Below, one piece after another: positions 1-13,165 of a stretch of 64,000 nucleotides of DNA (position 1 is its first letter; every line of letters begins with the position of its first letter). A program made the translations under genes and the position numbers. The notes below the pieces were generated by a model. That model had not been told where the DNA came from, made no database searches, and saw only the letters and a program-made list of their open reading frames with translations. This DNA is from Opisthorchis felineus (lineage: Eukaryota; Platyhelminthes; Trematoda; Opisthorchiida; Opisthorchiidae): contig SJOL01003706.1 of NCBI GenBank assembly GCA_004794785.1, positions 62,001 to 126,000 of the forward strand, in the 5' to 3' direction.

Positions 1-1296
1 ACTCGAAAGTCAACTTAAAGGATTTTGTTATGTTCGACGGGGAGGGGTTCTTCAGTCTATTTGCAATGGGTATAGTTTCAGCCTCTTAGGTAAGTCGTGT
101 GACTCTGATGGAGTGTATGGTCAAGTCTGGTACGAAGTGGAACCAGCCAGGCACGATTATTAGAAAGAGCATTATTACTGCTGTCGCTGATTAACGACCT
201 ACCACACTTCGTCAATGGGGATAATCCCTCATCTTGAGACATTTCAAAGCACCTTCCACCAATTGTTCTACAAAAAGCCTCTCGGTCGGGGCTGATCCGT
301 ACATACGTGAAATCCACATGACCGTCTCAGACCTCTCCTTATGTCAGCATGTGCAAAAGGTTAACACATTAACGGCAATATCACACACCATTCCTGACCA
401 GGTGCTGTCACCGGGGGAATAGAAGGTTAATAATGATTAGATGCGCCAAGTTCTGGGAAGTAGCTACCATGCGTTGCTAGCTTTCTGTTAGGACTGCTAA
501 TGAGCACTTCTGTAACCATGTGCTAAGTCTTAACGCCTGATAGACCTTCAAAAATATGAGAATAGTTGTCAACCCACTAGAGTTGTCAGGAAAGCACGCA
601 AACGTAAACTGTCTGTGGAAACACATGAAACATAAAACTATGATGCTTCCTCAGACATTTTCACCACCACAGACACCATGCCTCAATTTCAGAACACCAT
701 CCTGGTTCAACTTACAACCCAGGAAAGACCCATGGCAGAGAAACGTGGCTTGACGTCACATCGGATACACGGGTGAATGCTATAACTACCATAGACAGAC
801 AGCCATAACGGCTGCTTAGCTTTGCAGCTCCAAAGAGAAACTGACTGCGGAATCTAAAACAATGCCCACCTTCGCTACCGTACGAGGTCGAATATCTCCG
901 TTCTTAATATTTTTTTATCACCAAGCGAAATATGGGTCTTGCGTAAACAAAGCAGAATCATCCGCAGGTTACTGTTCGTCCGCATACACATCAAAAAAGA
1001 CCGATAACCAAAAATATCACCATGCATGCTCTCTGAACAAGATACCTGACGACTGAAGAGGACGTACTCCACAGCCTACAGTTGTTGAACCCTCATAATT
1101 CGCAAGGACCTAGCAGCTTCCAGCATCTAATGCTCAGAAAACCAGCAAACATCCATTTGCAAAGCTGTTCACAACCTCGGCTATAGGGGGCTGAATTCCC
1201 ATGAAGGGCTGCAAATATTGGTCTAATTTTCACATCTGTCAATAAGCACAATCCAAGGAACTCCCAAGTGGTTAGCTTAATGTATGTTACAAAACC
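1..1296. other. Unassigned non-coding stretch
   Basis: Only short open frames (under 80 codons) on both strands, none with a recognisable domain. No tRNA-like boxes, LTR ends or simple repeats were seen. It is probably intergenic or intronic DNA. Confidence 0.5.
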
Positions 1297-1359
1297 ATGC
1301 AAAAAACCATATCTGGTCTAATGGATCTTCATTTGGCGATAATCTGCTTTTTCTATCCA

Positions 1360-2310
1360 CACCAACACAGGTTTTTCTTGAAAACCAGAGTACGACAGAC
1401 CGATGCCAAGGATCTCGGGAACAATGTAGAGATAATATTCATTGATTTGAGAAAGGATTTTGATAATGTTGTTCACAAAAGGTTGTTAGCAAAACTAATG
1501 CACAGGGGATTTAAGAGGACACCTTAAGTTGGATCTCATATTTCTTGGTTGATCAGTAATTCTCCCACAGAGTTAAGGAAGGCATGTCAACACAACGATT
1601 TGTTCGCAGTGACTTTCCCCGGAGATCCATTCTCGTTCACTTCCGTACCGTTTGTGGTTTACACTAACGATCTGCTTACAACCATTCAGCCTCCGCTTCT
1701 GTCACATTCTAGTGCGACCAAGTCGTGGAAATCCGCAGTGTCGAGAATTGAACCATCTTCAGGAAGATCTAGACCATTCCATGGAATAGTCCTGACGCGG
1801 AGCCTACGATGCGGCTGGATAATTTCGTGTATCTGCATATCGCCAGCAAGGCTGGCCTTGGAGTCATCTATTCTGATGGGACACTACTGAGGTTTCCATG
1901 TTTCGAAAGAGAATTTGATGTTATGGTGATGAGTACCATCAAGAAGCAACCACCACAGATCCTGGTAGCGCACCGTCTGAGGGCATAATTGCCTGCTTAC
2001 GTTCACGAGTCAGCAAGCTCACATCAGCATATTCCGAAGTTCTCCATACCACACACATACGTCCGCATCTGGAGCGGAGTGGAGGCAGCTTGGCCACCCT
2101 CCAAATAATATGTATAACTTCGGACACGAATTGTTAGTTGAATGTCGGTGCGCAGTGAAGAGTGACGAAGAAGACACCATTCCACTCAACGGAAGCAGAG
2201 CTTTTGTAATCTTTTCGCAACTCTCATGTCGTACGGAAACTCGCTACCTACTGCCGTGGTGGAGGAGTTTGAGAACAATATTTTCCAATGCAAACTGGAT
2301 GAACAACTCA
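1360..2310 (+). mobile_element. CR1-like non-LTR retrotransposon relic (reverse transcriptase and C-terminal end)
   Basis: This is a decayed reverse transcriptase read in several frames. At about 1432-1500 the plus strand reads IIFIDLRKDFDNVVHKRLLA, the motif A region (normally FxDLxKAFDxVxHxxLLxKL). At about 1618-1675 a second frame reads GDPFSFTSVPFVVYTNDLL, a damaged form of the motif B region GSVLGPLLFxIYxNDL. At 2226-2285 the frame MSYGNSLPTAVVEEF matches the WNSLPxxVV tail usual just before the end of CR1-clade ORF2 proteins. The YADD motif was not found. The order and spacing fit a 5'-truncated copy with frameshifts and stops. It could instead be another jockey/CR1-superclade lineage. 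No activity is expected. Confidence 0.7.
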
Positions 2311-4890
2311 GGGTACTTTGGTGCTGGTTTCAGAATCAGCAGCCGGTAAACACAGGTGGATGAGGAGACGTGCCTCAAAGTGCTTTTCCAGTTGCACCTC
2401 ATCAAATGGATAACGAGCACCGAATCACATGACATGAGTCAAACAAGAACGTCCTAAGGTGGTCATCAAGAATAGGTGGGAACTTAGAGGACATGCCACG
2501 GAGGAATTTTACTTTACTGTATATCTGGATTGTTAAGTCGTTGACCTTGGGTAGCGTGGTTAAAAAATTAAGAACTGACAAAGAAATGGCAAAGAAAGGC
2601 AAATTTTGAAATCTTCGAAACCGTCAAACCAACCGATTTCATTCACCGTTTCAGAATCACGTGGAATTTCGAAAGCCCCTGAGGGTGAACCGGTCTGACA
2701 AAGCATATTCTGAAACGATGTGTTTGTAGTGCTTGTCTTTTCGGTCATGTTACTGTTCTAGCTTGAATATCTAATGTGAATGTCTGGCACGAGTTGTATT
2801 CTATATCGCTCATTACAACGGTGTTGACGCCTATCAATCAATGCGAAACCGAGCACATCCAAAATTCAGAAGTGGGCCGACGAAACAAACACTTCGCCGC
2901 GATCAGTCATTGGAATGCATATGGTCTCGTGATTCAAAGTTTAATTTTTGGTCACCGCTTGAGAACGGAAACACAAGATTGAAATGTAGACATTATTTAA
3001 CCAGGGAGTTCATGCACAGAAGGTGAGGGTCGAAAAAGAACAGCCGTCCGAATTCCCGCTCACCTGTGATGTTGTAATTAAATACTGTGTCAGGTACCAC
3101 ACGGCCCCCGAAGAGGCAAGAAGCACCTAACAGACTACAACAAAACATTAGAATAATGAATAAAGTAAATTATTTTAGACATTTGTTCGCGTATTTAGCA
3201 CTTCAAAGCAGTTAACATGAGAACAATGAATAAGGTTCTTTTAACTAATAAGTCAACCGTCTTTTCATTGTGAGGCAAACTTGGGGCTAGTGGACGATAA
3301 ATAAACTGGAAAAAGTTTGGTACAATAACTTCATTATGTAAAACTGGCATTTTTGACCAGCAATAGAGATCAGTATGATATATGTCGGACACTTCACACA
3401 TTCCAATTGTATGAACGCAAGCAAACCGGATGCAACTTGAAATTTACACTAAATCAGTAGTCTAATGGAACTTCAGAACTCCTCAAGATACTGGAAACAA
3501 AATAGACCTTTTACAGAAACAGTTATGATGCAGTATGAGATTTGTTTAACAAAGGATGGATGCACTGAGCAGAATTTGCTGAAAATAGGGCAAAAAACAC
3601 GCTCCTCTTCCAAAGTTTCTCAAGAATGAATGGTCCGTTTTATGAAGAGCCTGTTTTTGTAACATTTGAGATTCCTTGACTTTCAGTCCTTACACATAGT
3701 GACACCGTCGCTGAAAGACAAATCTGAAGTAGAAACCGCCACCAGTTGTGTATGCTTGTGTTGGTGTTCAACATGGTGCGTTGGTAGAATACGCAGCTCG
3801 CAGATATTGCGTATCTAGCACAATCCTCACTGCTTTGCTCACGCAGTTGATGAAGATGGGATATCATCTATCCGTCGCATATCGATCGACTAATTTGTGA
3901 GAGTGCAGTGATTATCTGTGACTGTGACATTTGCATCCAGCTTACGCATTCCAGGCCTCTGTATTCAGAAGAAGCCAGTTCAAACACTGAGCTTGCGGTG
4001 ACTTTACCTCCCCACCTCTGTAGATCCTGTACCATTTATCATATATATTGTGATGCGCTAGTCAGATGCTCCAACGAAGAAAGTAGGTCTTGTCCACCAT
4101 ACTACATCTTTTAATTTTACAGAGGGTTCACGCATTCTAATCTATCAGTTTCATTGCTTTTAAAAGCACTGCACTGAAGTGAACAAAATCTATGCCCCAG
4201 GGAAAATAATGTAAATAGGTAGTAGCAGTTATAACTCCTCATCAAGTTCCAGGAAGCTCCATGGTTTGGCGGCTTTAGTAGATCCGTTGCTGCCGCACTA
4301 CTCTGCACCCAAACTTCCCATAAAGATCACAGCTCTGTTGTACATGAATGGACCAGTGACCGTTCGTACAAGTCGGTGAGGGAAGTCGTTGAAACGTACT
4401 GCTTCAAATTTCCATTGACTGTCACAGTTTACTGTATTTCTGCAAAGCCCAGCGTCCTGGAACAATGCTGAGCGATTCCTTTCAAAGATGACTCGGACAC
4501 GCTGATTAGTAACCACACTTGGCAGGTCTCCTGTCAATCACCATCCTTCGCTTTAATGAAAGTAAGCAGTTGTCACACATCCAACTCAGGCTGAGTAGCT
4601 GACACAACTTTTCCGGACCACAGTGAACTCAAAAGACGATGAACTCTCTTTCGGTCAGTCAGTCCGGTCAGCACGCTGTTGTCCCAGTTTACGCATCTAT
4701 AAATTTTTCACTCCCTTTGGCCGAAGATATTAATTATAAGGCTATTGGAAACTCTTCGATATCTCAGGGTCGGTTTCGCTCATCTGCTTCGGCTCTTGAG
4801 GTAGGTGGAGTCCGTGAGTTTCCATGAGTTTCCAAACCATACGAAGTTAGCGAACCACACTCATTTGTAAACTAATTTTCTTGTAGCGGG
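2311..4890. other. Unassigned non-coding stretch
   Basis: No frame above 80 codons and no domain, tRNA-like box or simple repeat recognised on either strand. Confidence 0.5.
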
Positions 4891-4894
4891 AGAC

Positions 4895-5345
4895 TCCAGT
4901 GAATCCAGTTGAATCTGTCGTCTACAGTGTTCTCCTTCAGTTAAATGTGCTGCACAAGACCGCCTCATGTTTCATTTGGAGCGGTATTAGGGATATAGCA
5001 GTATGTTTTCCAAATGGACCACCGCTCATAAGGTTGCTGAAACCTCTCCCGATGAAAGCAACTCTGTGTTGGAACGGGTGTATTTCGTGGATTGTTTACA
5101 AATTGGGTTCAGGTAGAACATACGGTTGACAAGAAGTGGGGGATTGCGTCTACATGGTGAACCCGAAAAAGGGTGGAACCTGTTGTGAGCTGTCAAAAGG
5201 TTTCCAGCAACCTCGTGAGTAGTTCCGTCAGTAAAATATACCACGATAGATCGAATATCGTACTAAATGAAACATGAGGCGACCTTCTGCAGTATATTCC
5301 GTTGAAGAAAACATCATAAACGAGAGATTCAGCTGGATTTAGTTG
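4895..5345. repeat. Imperfect inverted repeat (palindromic copy of a dispersed repeat)
   Basis: The left arm (about 4895-5043) is repeated in reverse complement in the right arm (about 5199-5345). Matching landmarks are CGCCTCATGTTTCATTT in the left arm against AAATGAAACATGAGGCG in the right arm, GAATC-CAGTTGAATCT against the reverse complement of AGATTCAGCTGGATTT, and GGTTGCTGAAACC against GGTTTCCAGCAACC. Identity is roughly 70-75% by eye. Spacer is about 155 bp. The right-arm orientation recurs at 61140-61340 and the spacer region at 12235-12400, so this is one member of a dispersed repeat family. When read as protein the arms give a similar weak peptide (LQLNV..., ASCF...), which suggests a formerly coding transposon. 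The family is not identified. Confidence 0.65.
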
Positions 5346-7299
5346 CGTCTATTGTTAAGACCGAATTAGTGTGCAATTAAGTACAGTTTATACCCCACCA
5401 GTCTGCGCACGCTGGAACACATTTTATCCACGTGTTCCAGAGATGAACTAAGCTTACACACCTGTGCCAGCATGCACTGCACGTAAACAAAATGCATCCG
5501 CAGATATGACTACATCGGAACTTATATGAAGTGTCACTCGTGTTTGGTTTAGCTAGATGTTAGTCACCAACATTATCATGACATGTTTCTAGCACTCATT
5601 TTATTCTTCGCTTCTTCTCAAAAAGTTTTAAAGATGTAGTTACGACTTTGTGTAGTTGCCTTGGATCCACGATATTTATGTGGTTCTGGTGAACGTTACG
5701 TGTATTGCTGGGTTTAGCAAGTTTTACTCCGGAAGCCGCTTGTCGGCAAAGGCAAGAGGAAATTGATTTTCGGCATACAACCCCAAGTGACGTTGATCTG
5801 GTCAATCGATAAAATACATATAGCTAAGTATAGCTATTAGAGGCATGAAAAGCAGATGACAGTTAATATTTAATTACCCCAGCCAGCTGTATCATTTTCC
5901 GCCGATTTCAAGTTCAAACGGAACTCTGAAACAGATGTTTCTATAACAGGCTTGCATTTTATTTATATCCTGTGAAGACAACAAACGTGGTGTAGTAAAA
6001 TTTAGCTGATGCTGGATGACGGAAGAAAACCTTGGTATGACTACCGGATGGCATCAGATTGAGTTCGTGTGTATGGTCCCCAGGGTTTCTGGTCGGAGTA
6101 TCCCGCTGTGTACACAGTCTGAATTATTTGTCCACAGTCTTTACTTACGACAAGTAAGACTGATAAGTTAAATAATGTGGGAAAGCTCCAGAAGATGGGG
6201 ACTCATTGAGCCATAAATAGAAGTGTTTCGGCCTCATTGAACCATGTTTTCCTGCCCCTTGTCTAGATTAGCATGATATATCTGACTCCAGATGGGGGGT
6301 TAATGACTAACCCATGAGGGTTCGAACAGCTTCCCTTAAAAAATATCATGTACTCTGGTACACACTTTACTGAGGAGCAAGTAAACTTCATTCTACACAG
6401 GTTTTAGGAAAAACTTGGCCTATTAACTACCCGATAGCACACAGTGGCTGAGCTACTTTGTTCCCTACTGTAGCTGCAGGGATTAGTGTAAATCGTTCCA
6501 ACGTAACAGTGGATGCGCGCAAGCTCTAAACGCAAAACCTGAAATGCAGTATTTAAAGGCAAAACATAAACTCTGGTAGCTTGAACCGCGTCTAGCTGGC
6601 ACTCGAGACCACAGCGCATATTGCAATGTGCAGTTAAGCTGTCTGGATTTTTGCTGTCGTCTGTGCCCTTCCGTGGAGACCGTGTTTAACAGTCCAGTTT
6701 CACTCAAGAAAATTCGTCGTTATATGGATACAGCAAACAAGTATGAAGATGAGCCAAAAACAAGGCATTATTCCTTACTTGTTAAGGCCGAGATTTGTAG
6801 TCTGAGCAGTCCTTACGGCCCATTCAGCTTGCAGTTAAACGGAACAAATACCTCGAAGGAGATAAACAAATACGTTGGGTTATAGAATACAGTAGATAGT
6901 TTTCTTTGGCGATAACGATCAGCTATATCTCACTGTTTTTGCCAGAGCGGTAACCTCAGTGGTTTAGATAAGTTTATTCCATCAGAGTGTGTGAATAAGC
7001 AATTCGCCACTGCGTCTATCGGGAACGTAAACAAGGAACTGAAAATTCTCTCCACAAATAAGACCGGTTGACACAGATATGTCTTCCTTCATTTTAAAGC
7101 ACCAAACTATCTGTCCCATCTGCCATCTCCTCAGTCACGTCCTAGCACAATCAGATCTTGTCAAAAGATGGAGGACCGCCAGGGTAACACCCGTACCAGA
7201 GTCCTCTCCATAAGTTCCCATAAAATGCCACCCCATTTCATGCTTTTCCGTCTTGCTTAAGTTGCCAGCGGGGTTGATGCTTGTTATCATGTAACCCTC
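5346..7299. other. Unassigned non-coding stretch
   Basis: Short random-looking frames only. An 85-codon plus-strand frame at 6628-6885 and a 74-codon minus frame at 6483-6707 show no recognisable motif. Confidence 0.45.
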
Positions 7300-8100
7300 G
7301 CTGTGGCTTATCAGTTTTCCTACAAACCTGAAAAGTCAGTCATGGACGCTGTTACTTACGTAATGCATCAAGTTTTGATAGCTCTGCGCGTTCGAAGCAA
7401 ATGTGTTTGCATTGATAATGCTTTCGATTCACTTTATCCATTGTTGCTCCTTTGGAGGCTTCAATGGATTGACAAGCATGAGCCTATACCGTCACTTCTA
7501 CACGATTGTTTCACTGAATATATGCAGTATGTACAGATTGGTGGCATAAGATCAACCGCAGCCGTAAGTGAGTGCTGAGTACCTCAAGGGACCGTTCTGC
7601 CACTTTTTCTTTCTCACATTTTGACAATTCAGCTCCTGTAATAGAATGTGCCTGCAGTTGCATCGTTGGCAGAACCTGTTCTTTGGCCGCATATTCTAAT
7701 CTGTTCCGGTAGGGCATCGATGCTGCCTGTCCTCCATGCATTTCCCTAAATTTGAATTAATGCAACATCTGGATGACTTTCAACAACTGATCTCCCCAGT
7801 ACTCAACAAAGGCTGGCTCTTAGCACAAATAAAGTGCACTAAATATCTCGGGGTAAATTTCTCCTATGGTCCACCATGGCATAGAAGACGTATTTCTGAG
7901 AGTCCGATGTCCGAGTTTTTTTCATCAAATGATGGTATTCCCTACACATTTCCTTTTCTGTAATCACATATTTCATCCTCTACATTGCCGTACCTGTAGT
8001 GCTTCTAGCCCGCTGTTTTTGTGGGCTACTGAAAGTTGGCTTGATTGTTGTCAGAAGCTGTATCTGGATGTTATCCCATATTCTCTTAGTTTCTCTTGAG
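7300..8100 (+). mobile_element. CR1/jockey-like reverse transcriptase relic, second copy
   Basis: The frame at 7303-7578 reads YQFSYKPEKSVMDAV, the typical QFAYKxxRSTxDAV segment of CR1-clade polymerases. It is followed by CIDNAFDSLYPLLLLWRL, a damaged motif A (FLDYSSAFDSIPRxLLLxKL). After one in-frame stop at 7576-7578 the same frame gives VPQGTVLPLFLSHILT, the motif B region (VLQGAVLSPFLFSLHT). Downstream, KCTKYLGVNFSYGPPWHRRR (about 7832-7892) matches the KYLGVxLSSxLxW segment after the polymerase core, and the frame at about 7974-8095 fits the following C-terminal region. It has stops and frameshifts, so it is dead. It appears to be a different subfamily from the 1.4-2.3 kb relic. Confidence 0.75.
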
Positions 8101-11100
8101 CAAATGAGTTGTTTCCGTTGCTCAAATCCTAACCAATAATTGTCGCAAGGTGGTGATGTGGTGCGGGATAAATGATAGTCTAGGTGTGCGTCAGACTAAC
8201 GCATCCACCACACGAAGTCGACATGGATTAATGGTCGTGTTTGTCTCGGTGCCCTCAAAAGCTTGCTGTATTGCAACGCACCTAGGGTTCAGCACCTATC
8301 TGAAGAGCCCAAAAACAGCTGTAGACTGTCAATAGGTCGTCATCACTACTGTGAATGACGAGCCTCCTAATTGGATTTGCCGGTGCCTGCGCATAGCTGG
8401 AGAGTCACAGACGGGTTGCGCAGTACCCAATTTAGTGACATGTAAATATACACTTGAGGGGACAAGAGCAGCAGCGGAACGTACGTAAACCTGTTTCAAG
8501 CCATTAGTGGGCCTGATTATAATAGCCTCATCAGTCTTACATGTTATACCAATCTCTGAGGTTCTGTTCAGTTGAAATCCAGTTGTTAACAATATTGCTT
8601 ATGCCGTATTAGACGATGCTTCGTTTGACTCACGCTCAGCATTTCGGTAAGGAAATTAGAGTCTTCTTGCACGACATTGACAGCCAGCGTGACCACGAGC
8701 AGCCAGCCACATGGAAAGAAGATTCAGTCCCCCTTTAGAGCACACAGGGTCCACCGTGAACGGCATGTATTCGATTAGGTGGCTATCCAACCATAGACAT
8801 CGCTTATGGCTTCTCACAGATGAACTTTACGGCAGCCGGCCCATAGAGGATCATGGTGGTTTCGTTTACAATATATTGCCATCTACTTGCATGTAGCACT
8901 AGTCCTGATTGGTCTTAACAGTGGGTTGGTAGGACGTCATCTAGCTTGGAATTGATAAATTCTTTTGATTCTAAACCGGTAAATATAAGGCTGTTAATCC
9001 CCAGCGTGGAGTAGAAAGGATCTAGGGGTGTGTGATAGTGTGCCTTACAGATTTAAGGCAACATCCATGGGGACGAGAATTTATCGACCCAGGACTGGGT
9101 GGTCCTAGTTATCACCAAGAGGATGTCCAGAACAGCATATTGTCAGTGCATCTTAGGCTTCTACTGTAATCTAATTTTTCACTGCAGGGTAACCGATTGA
9201 TTTCCAATAATGACTCATTTATTAGGATATTGCCTTATTTGTGATCCGAAATCGAGGTTTGTTTACCTATAAGCAAGAGCCAAAGGGTCATTATTCAAAC
9301 TATGCAAGGCTGGTAGAATTACAAGGTAGCTGCCCGCTACCACTCAGCTGTTAATCCAAGCAAACCAGGACAGACAGCATTGTTTTTGTGCCTTAATTCT
9401 TTCAAGATAGCGTAGATAAACTTCGCCTTTGTCAATGACATAAAGCTGACGAACGAACTGAATGGTGCAGGTGCTGGGTTCTGTAAACACAACAGCCGTT
9501 CTGCCTAGAGTTCGACAAAACTATCCTCAGAGTGATGAGCCCTGAGAGTGATCAAACTTCCCCAAGCTCCTAATGATGGGTAAATCTTTGTCTTGAAGGA
9601 ATGCTTGATAGTTAGAATCTATCTGAATCTCAGTTTGGCGATACATTTTTTTCGTTTCGTATGCCCCTTCAAATCTGGATAATGCCTACTCACAAGCTCT
9701 AATTTTCTACATGGTCAAATGTTTGGTTTGGGACTGTTTGGGGTTAAAAAGCTCACCAATGATATTTAGGATGCCATAGTGAAATCAGTTATGGCTGACA
9801 AAACGGAAAAAAGCACGGACGAGGTCTACCACCAGTATCCAGGATCGGATACCGCGGCTTTCCCACATCTTTTGCGTTTTGCTCTCTTAAAGACCTTACT
9901 GAGGGGGAATCTGAAGCAACCAGAATGGTTTCAGCTCACGAAGACCATTACCAAACACTGCGTTTGGTTAGATGCTTTGGCACAGCGAACCATACGATAA
10001 GCAATGAGCTAGACTTTATCTAAGATGTCCGGAAAATCTCTTGGAGTTTGGCTGGATACACGAGGGTCATATTAGCAGTGGCATCGTCTTCTATGTACAT
10101 AGGTAAGAGACAGACATCCCTGAGAAAATTACCACAATACCGGGGCTTGGGCCGGTTGCAGCTTTTGCTATCCTCAAAATTGTCGAGGCACTTTACAAAG
10201 GTATTGAAAAATACAGCAGCTAATAAGGTTTATTTATTTAGTCCACTCATTTGACACTTGGCCAAAAGAAGCCCCATGTTTGCAACATTCACTTATAGCT
10301 GCATACACTCGTTTATCTAGCTTGCACTTGGTTGGCGGAGCCATCTGACCATTACACTATGGACTCTACTTCATGACAGGTACGCGAAGCACCTTTTAAA
10401 GAAGAACACTCCAGACGTGAAAATCTCAAGTTTTGTTAGTTCAGTCGGATCGACGGGCTTTCCCCCCACGTAAAGTCAGACAGCAACGACTCTTATGAAA
10501 CAAACTCAACAGGACTGGCAACTGTGAACCCACAGAACCCGCCTCTGTAAAAGCAGTTGCCCTTCCTACTCCTTGAGGACTCCTCAAAGGAATATATAGT
10601 TGGCGACGATTCATTAGACGTTTACAACCTGGGGTGGGTCATTCTTCGAGCACGCAGCTAAAGAAGTTCCACGTGTTCGGTGGATTAGAGATCTGGTACG
10701 AGAAGGTGATGACCCAGGCCTTGGTAAAAGTGTCACGTCGAATGCGAGGCCAGGACAGTCACAGTTAACACCAAGCTTCATGGACACTGTTCTCGTAGTT
10801 AGTCGCACTTGTGTTCTGGAATGGCACTTTGTCAACTCAGTTTTACCTGTCGTGGTGGCCAGCTGTTTTATACTAACACATCAACGCCTCCGGTAAGTAA
10901 GGCACTAGATCCTTATAATTCAGATTAACATAAGCGAAGTCAAGCTGACGAATTATGACACCTTTTCTGTTTTTCAGAACTAGCACGAGTGGGTTTAATT
11001 TGAGATCCTCTGCTGGATTGCTTTGGTCCATCTCCCGATAATCTGAGTCGTAACAAGCCCAAACGATACAGAGCTTATTCTGTTGTATGCCACACGGTCG

Positions 11101-12234
11101 AATCACCTCAAGGTTCCTCACACCTCGTCAGTATAGTCAATTCTCATGTCGCCTGTTCAACCCTAAATCTTTATGGAGCCCAAAAGGTGATGTACAAAGG
11201 TAACGGTATTGGCAAATTCCGGGAAACTTATTTTTAGTTCTTTCTCAGTATAACCATAATGGCCGAATAAACAGCGACGTATTTGACCTCCCTATAGCCG
11301 TCACCGTATAAGTAAGTGTACGTCGCAGAAGAAAGCGCGCTCCAGCTAACTGATAAAGATGTGCGTCCTCAAGATATTGGAGTGTCCGCTGGTCACCATT
11401 CACAATGAACCTACTTACTAAGTTCCAGGAACCTGTTGCTGCTACAACCCGCTCCAATTCATTACTGATAAGCACTTGGTGGTAAAACGTTATAGCAGTG
11501 AATGATGACAAGCTTGGTGTATTGATCTCGACACTTTAGGGGAACCAGAGCCGAATGCACTCGCCAGTGATTGCTGAGCGTCGAAATCCGATGGGCAGAA
11601 TTTGGGTGAAATATTCTTGCTACCAAGTAGGTGATAGACGGCACCGCTCACCGCGAGGCTTTGCTGAACTGTAAGATTACTGAGTTTGCACGAAGCTGGC
11701 CATGTCCAGGAGACTCGAACTGCACTACTTCGAGCCATATTCGCTGACGTTACAAATGGATGTTAAGGTTAGGGATGTTGTAGACAACGATATCGTAACT
11801 CGTCTCTGTATATACTCCTGTGTGAGAACCGAGCATTGATCTGCTTTCGTTAGACGTTTGGTTGAACCTGAATGATGCGTACTGTGCTTGTTGAGTTTCG
11901 CGTAGCTCCATCGTTACCGGGTATTTCTCATAGTCACACAGTCCTGTGCATCGTTCTGATAATCTGTTTCGATACTCTTGACGAATATTTTGTCCGTCTT
12001 GTGTACGATAACACACGTCTAACGTGCACGTGTTTCACCGGCTAGACATCACCTCAACCATAGCATGCGGTTGATAGCCTGATATCACCCGACTGTTTGC
12101 AATCGACCTGTACTTCAGAGTATTAAGTAGGTCATAAGAGTGTCTGAGTGGTTATCGATGCAACTGATAGGTGATTCGTGTGGCCTTCGTATCCTGAACG
12201 ACGCAGGCACAGGAACATCGAGTAAACAATATGA
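8101..12234. other. Unassigned stretch, no gene seen
   Basis: No frame above 90 codons and no domain recognised. A weak trace of a LINE C-terminal segment may lie near 8990-9110 (a frame reading RxLGVCDSVPYRFKAT, like the LGVxVSxxLKxxxH region), but it is too degraded to call. Minus-strand frames at 11245-11511 and 11750-12016 (88 codons each) match nothing I recognise. Confidence 0.45.
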
Positions 12235-12400
12235 TGACGGTGCAATTTGGGTTCAAGTGGAACATAAGGTTGACAGAAACTCAGGAACTGCGACTACCTG
12301 ATAAGCCCGAAGAAGGGTGAAACCGGTCGTGGGCTGTCGAATAATTTTCAGCAAACTTATGAGTAGCGTATTACGTCTATACATGATGACGGTATATTCA
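12235..12400 (+). repeat. Dispersed repeat copy related to 5097-5245
   Basis: Runs colinear with 5097-5245: shared blocks include TTGGGTTCA, AACATA-GGTTGACA, GCCCGAAGAAGGGTG against ACCCGAAAAAGGGTG, and TGTGAGCTGTC against CGTGGGCTGTC, then TGAGTAG. Identity is about 70% by eye. It is probably another fragment of the same unknown transposon as the palindromic repeat at 4.9-5.3 kb. Confidence 0.55.
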
Positions 12401-13074
12401 TTTTGATTGTTTGGTTAAGGACTGTGTACAAACCACCAGTCTTGGACAAAAGAAATTCGAAGAACGAGTGGAAACCTGGCAAATTCACACACCGAAAATT
12501 CAAGCCAGTGGGGCTATATTCGACCAGATAAGCAGGAAACCTGATTGACTGGTTTGCCCAGGTAGAGTTTCCACGGTGATGGTGTCAGGATGCGATCATA
12601 AGTTGCCGTCTGTTGTGAGGCCGTAAACTTGAATCCGATACCCTACTCCAGCTGCCTTGCCCATACACATTCGTCCAAGTAAAGACTGACCCCCATGAGT
12701 CACTAGTCAGCAACAGTAATTGGTGGATGCATGCAACTTCGATGAAGAGTGATACTCAAAGAACAAAATTTAGTTTAAGAAAAAACTGCAGCTAAGTTCA
12801 GTGCAACCGGCACCGATCTAAGCGAAAATTTATCGTCGAACTGGTGATGAAGACCCCTCTTTATGTAATGCCGAATGATGTAATGTCAGCTACTTACAAG
12901 GCTTCTGTAAACTGTTCGATAGCCCGCTACCAATTTCGTCTTTCCTGAGCTCATCAGATAAACACAGTTCTCCAGTATCCATGCGCCTCGTTTTCCGATT
13001 AAAAGGCAAATTTCGCTAGTTCACAAACTGGCTTGGTGTTAACAGGAAACTCAGCCGAATACTGACTGAATCTC
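12401..13074. other. Unassigned non-coding stretch
   Basis: No frame or repeat recognised between the two fragments of the dispersed repeat. Confidence 0.4.
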
Positions 13075-13165
13075 TCGTTTATGGTATACTTTGTGACATA
13101 TAATCATAAGTGAAAGATTCAGCTGGGGTTCAGATGAGCCTCCCGTTATAACCAAGCTAATTTAC
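13075..13165 (+). repeat. Short dispersed repeat copy related to 5310-5380
   Basis: AAAGATTCAGCTGGGGTT and the following TTATAACCAAGCTAATTTACA align with 5315-5375 (AGAGATTCAGCTGGATTT, then TTAAGACCGAATTAGTGTGCA) and more loosely with 61285-61340. The preceding bases TCTCGTTTATGG are the reverse complement of the CCATAAACGAGA found in the 61 kb copy, so this copy too may be a fold-back remnant. Confidence 0.45.
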
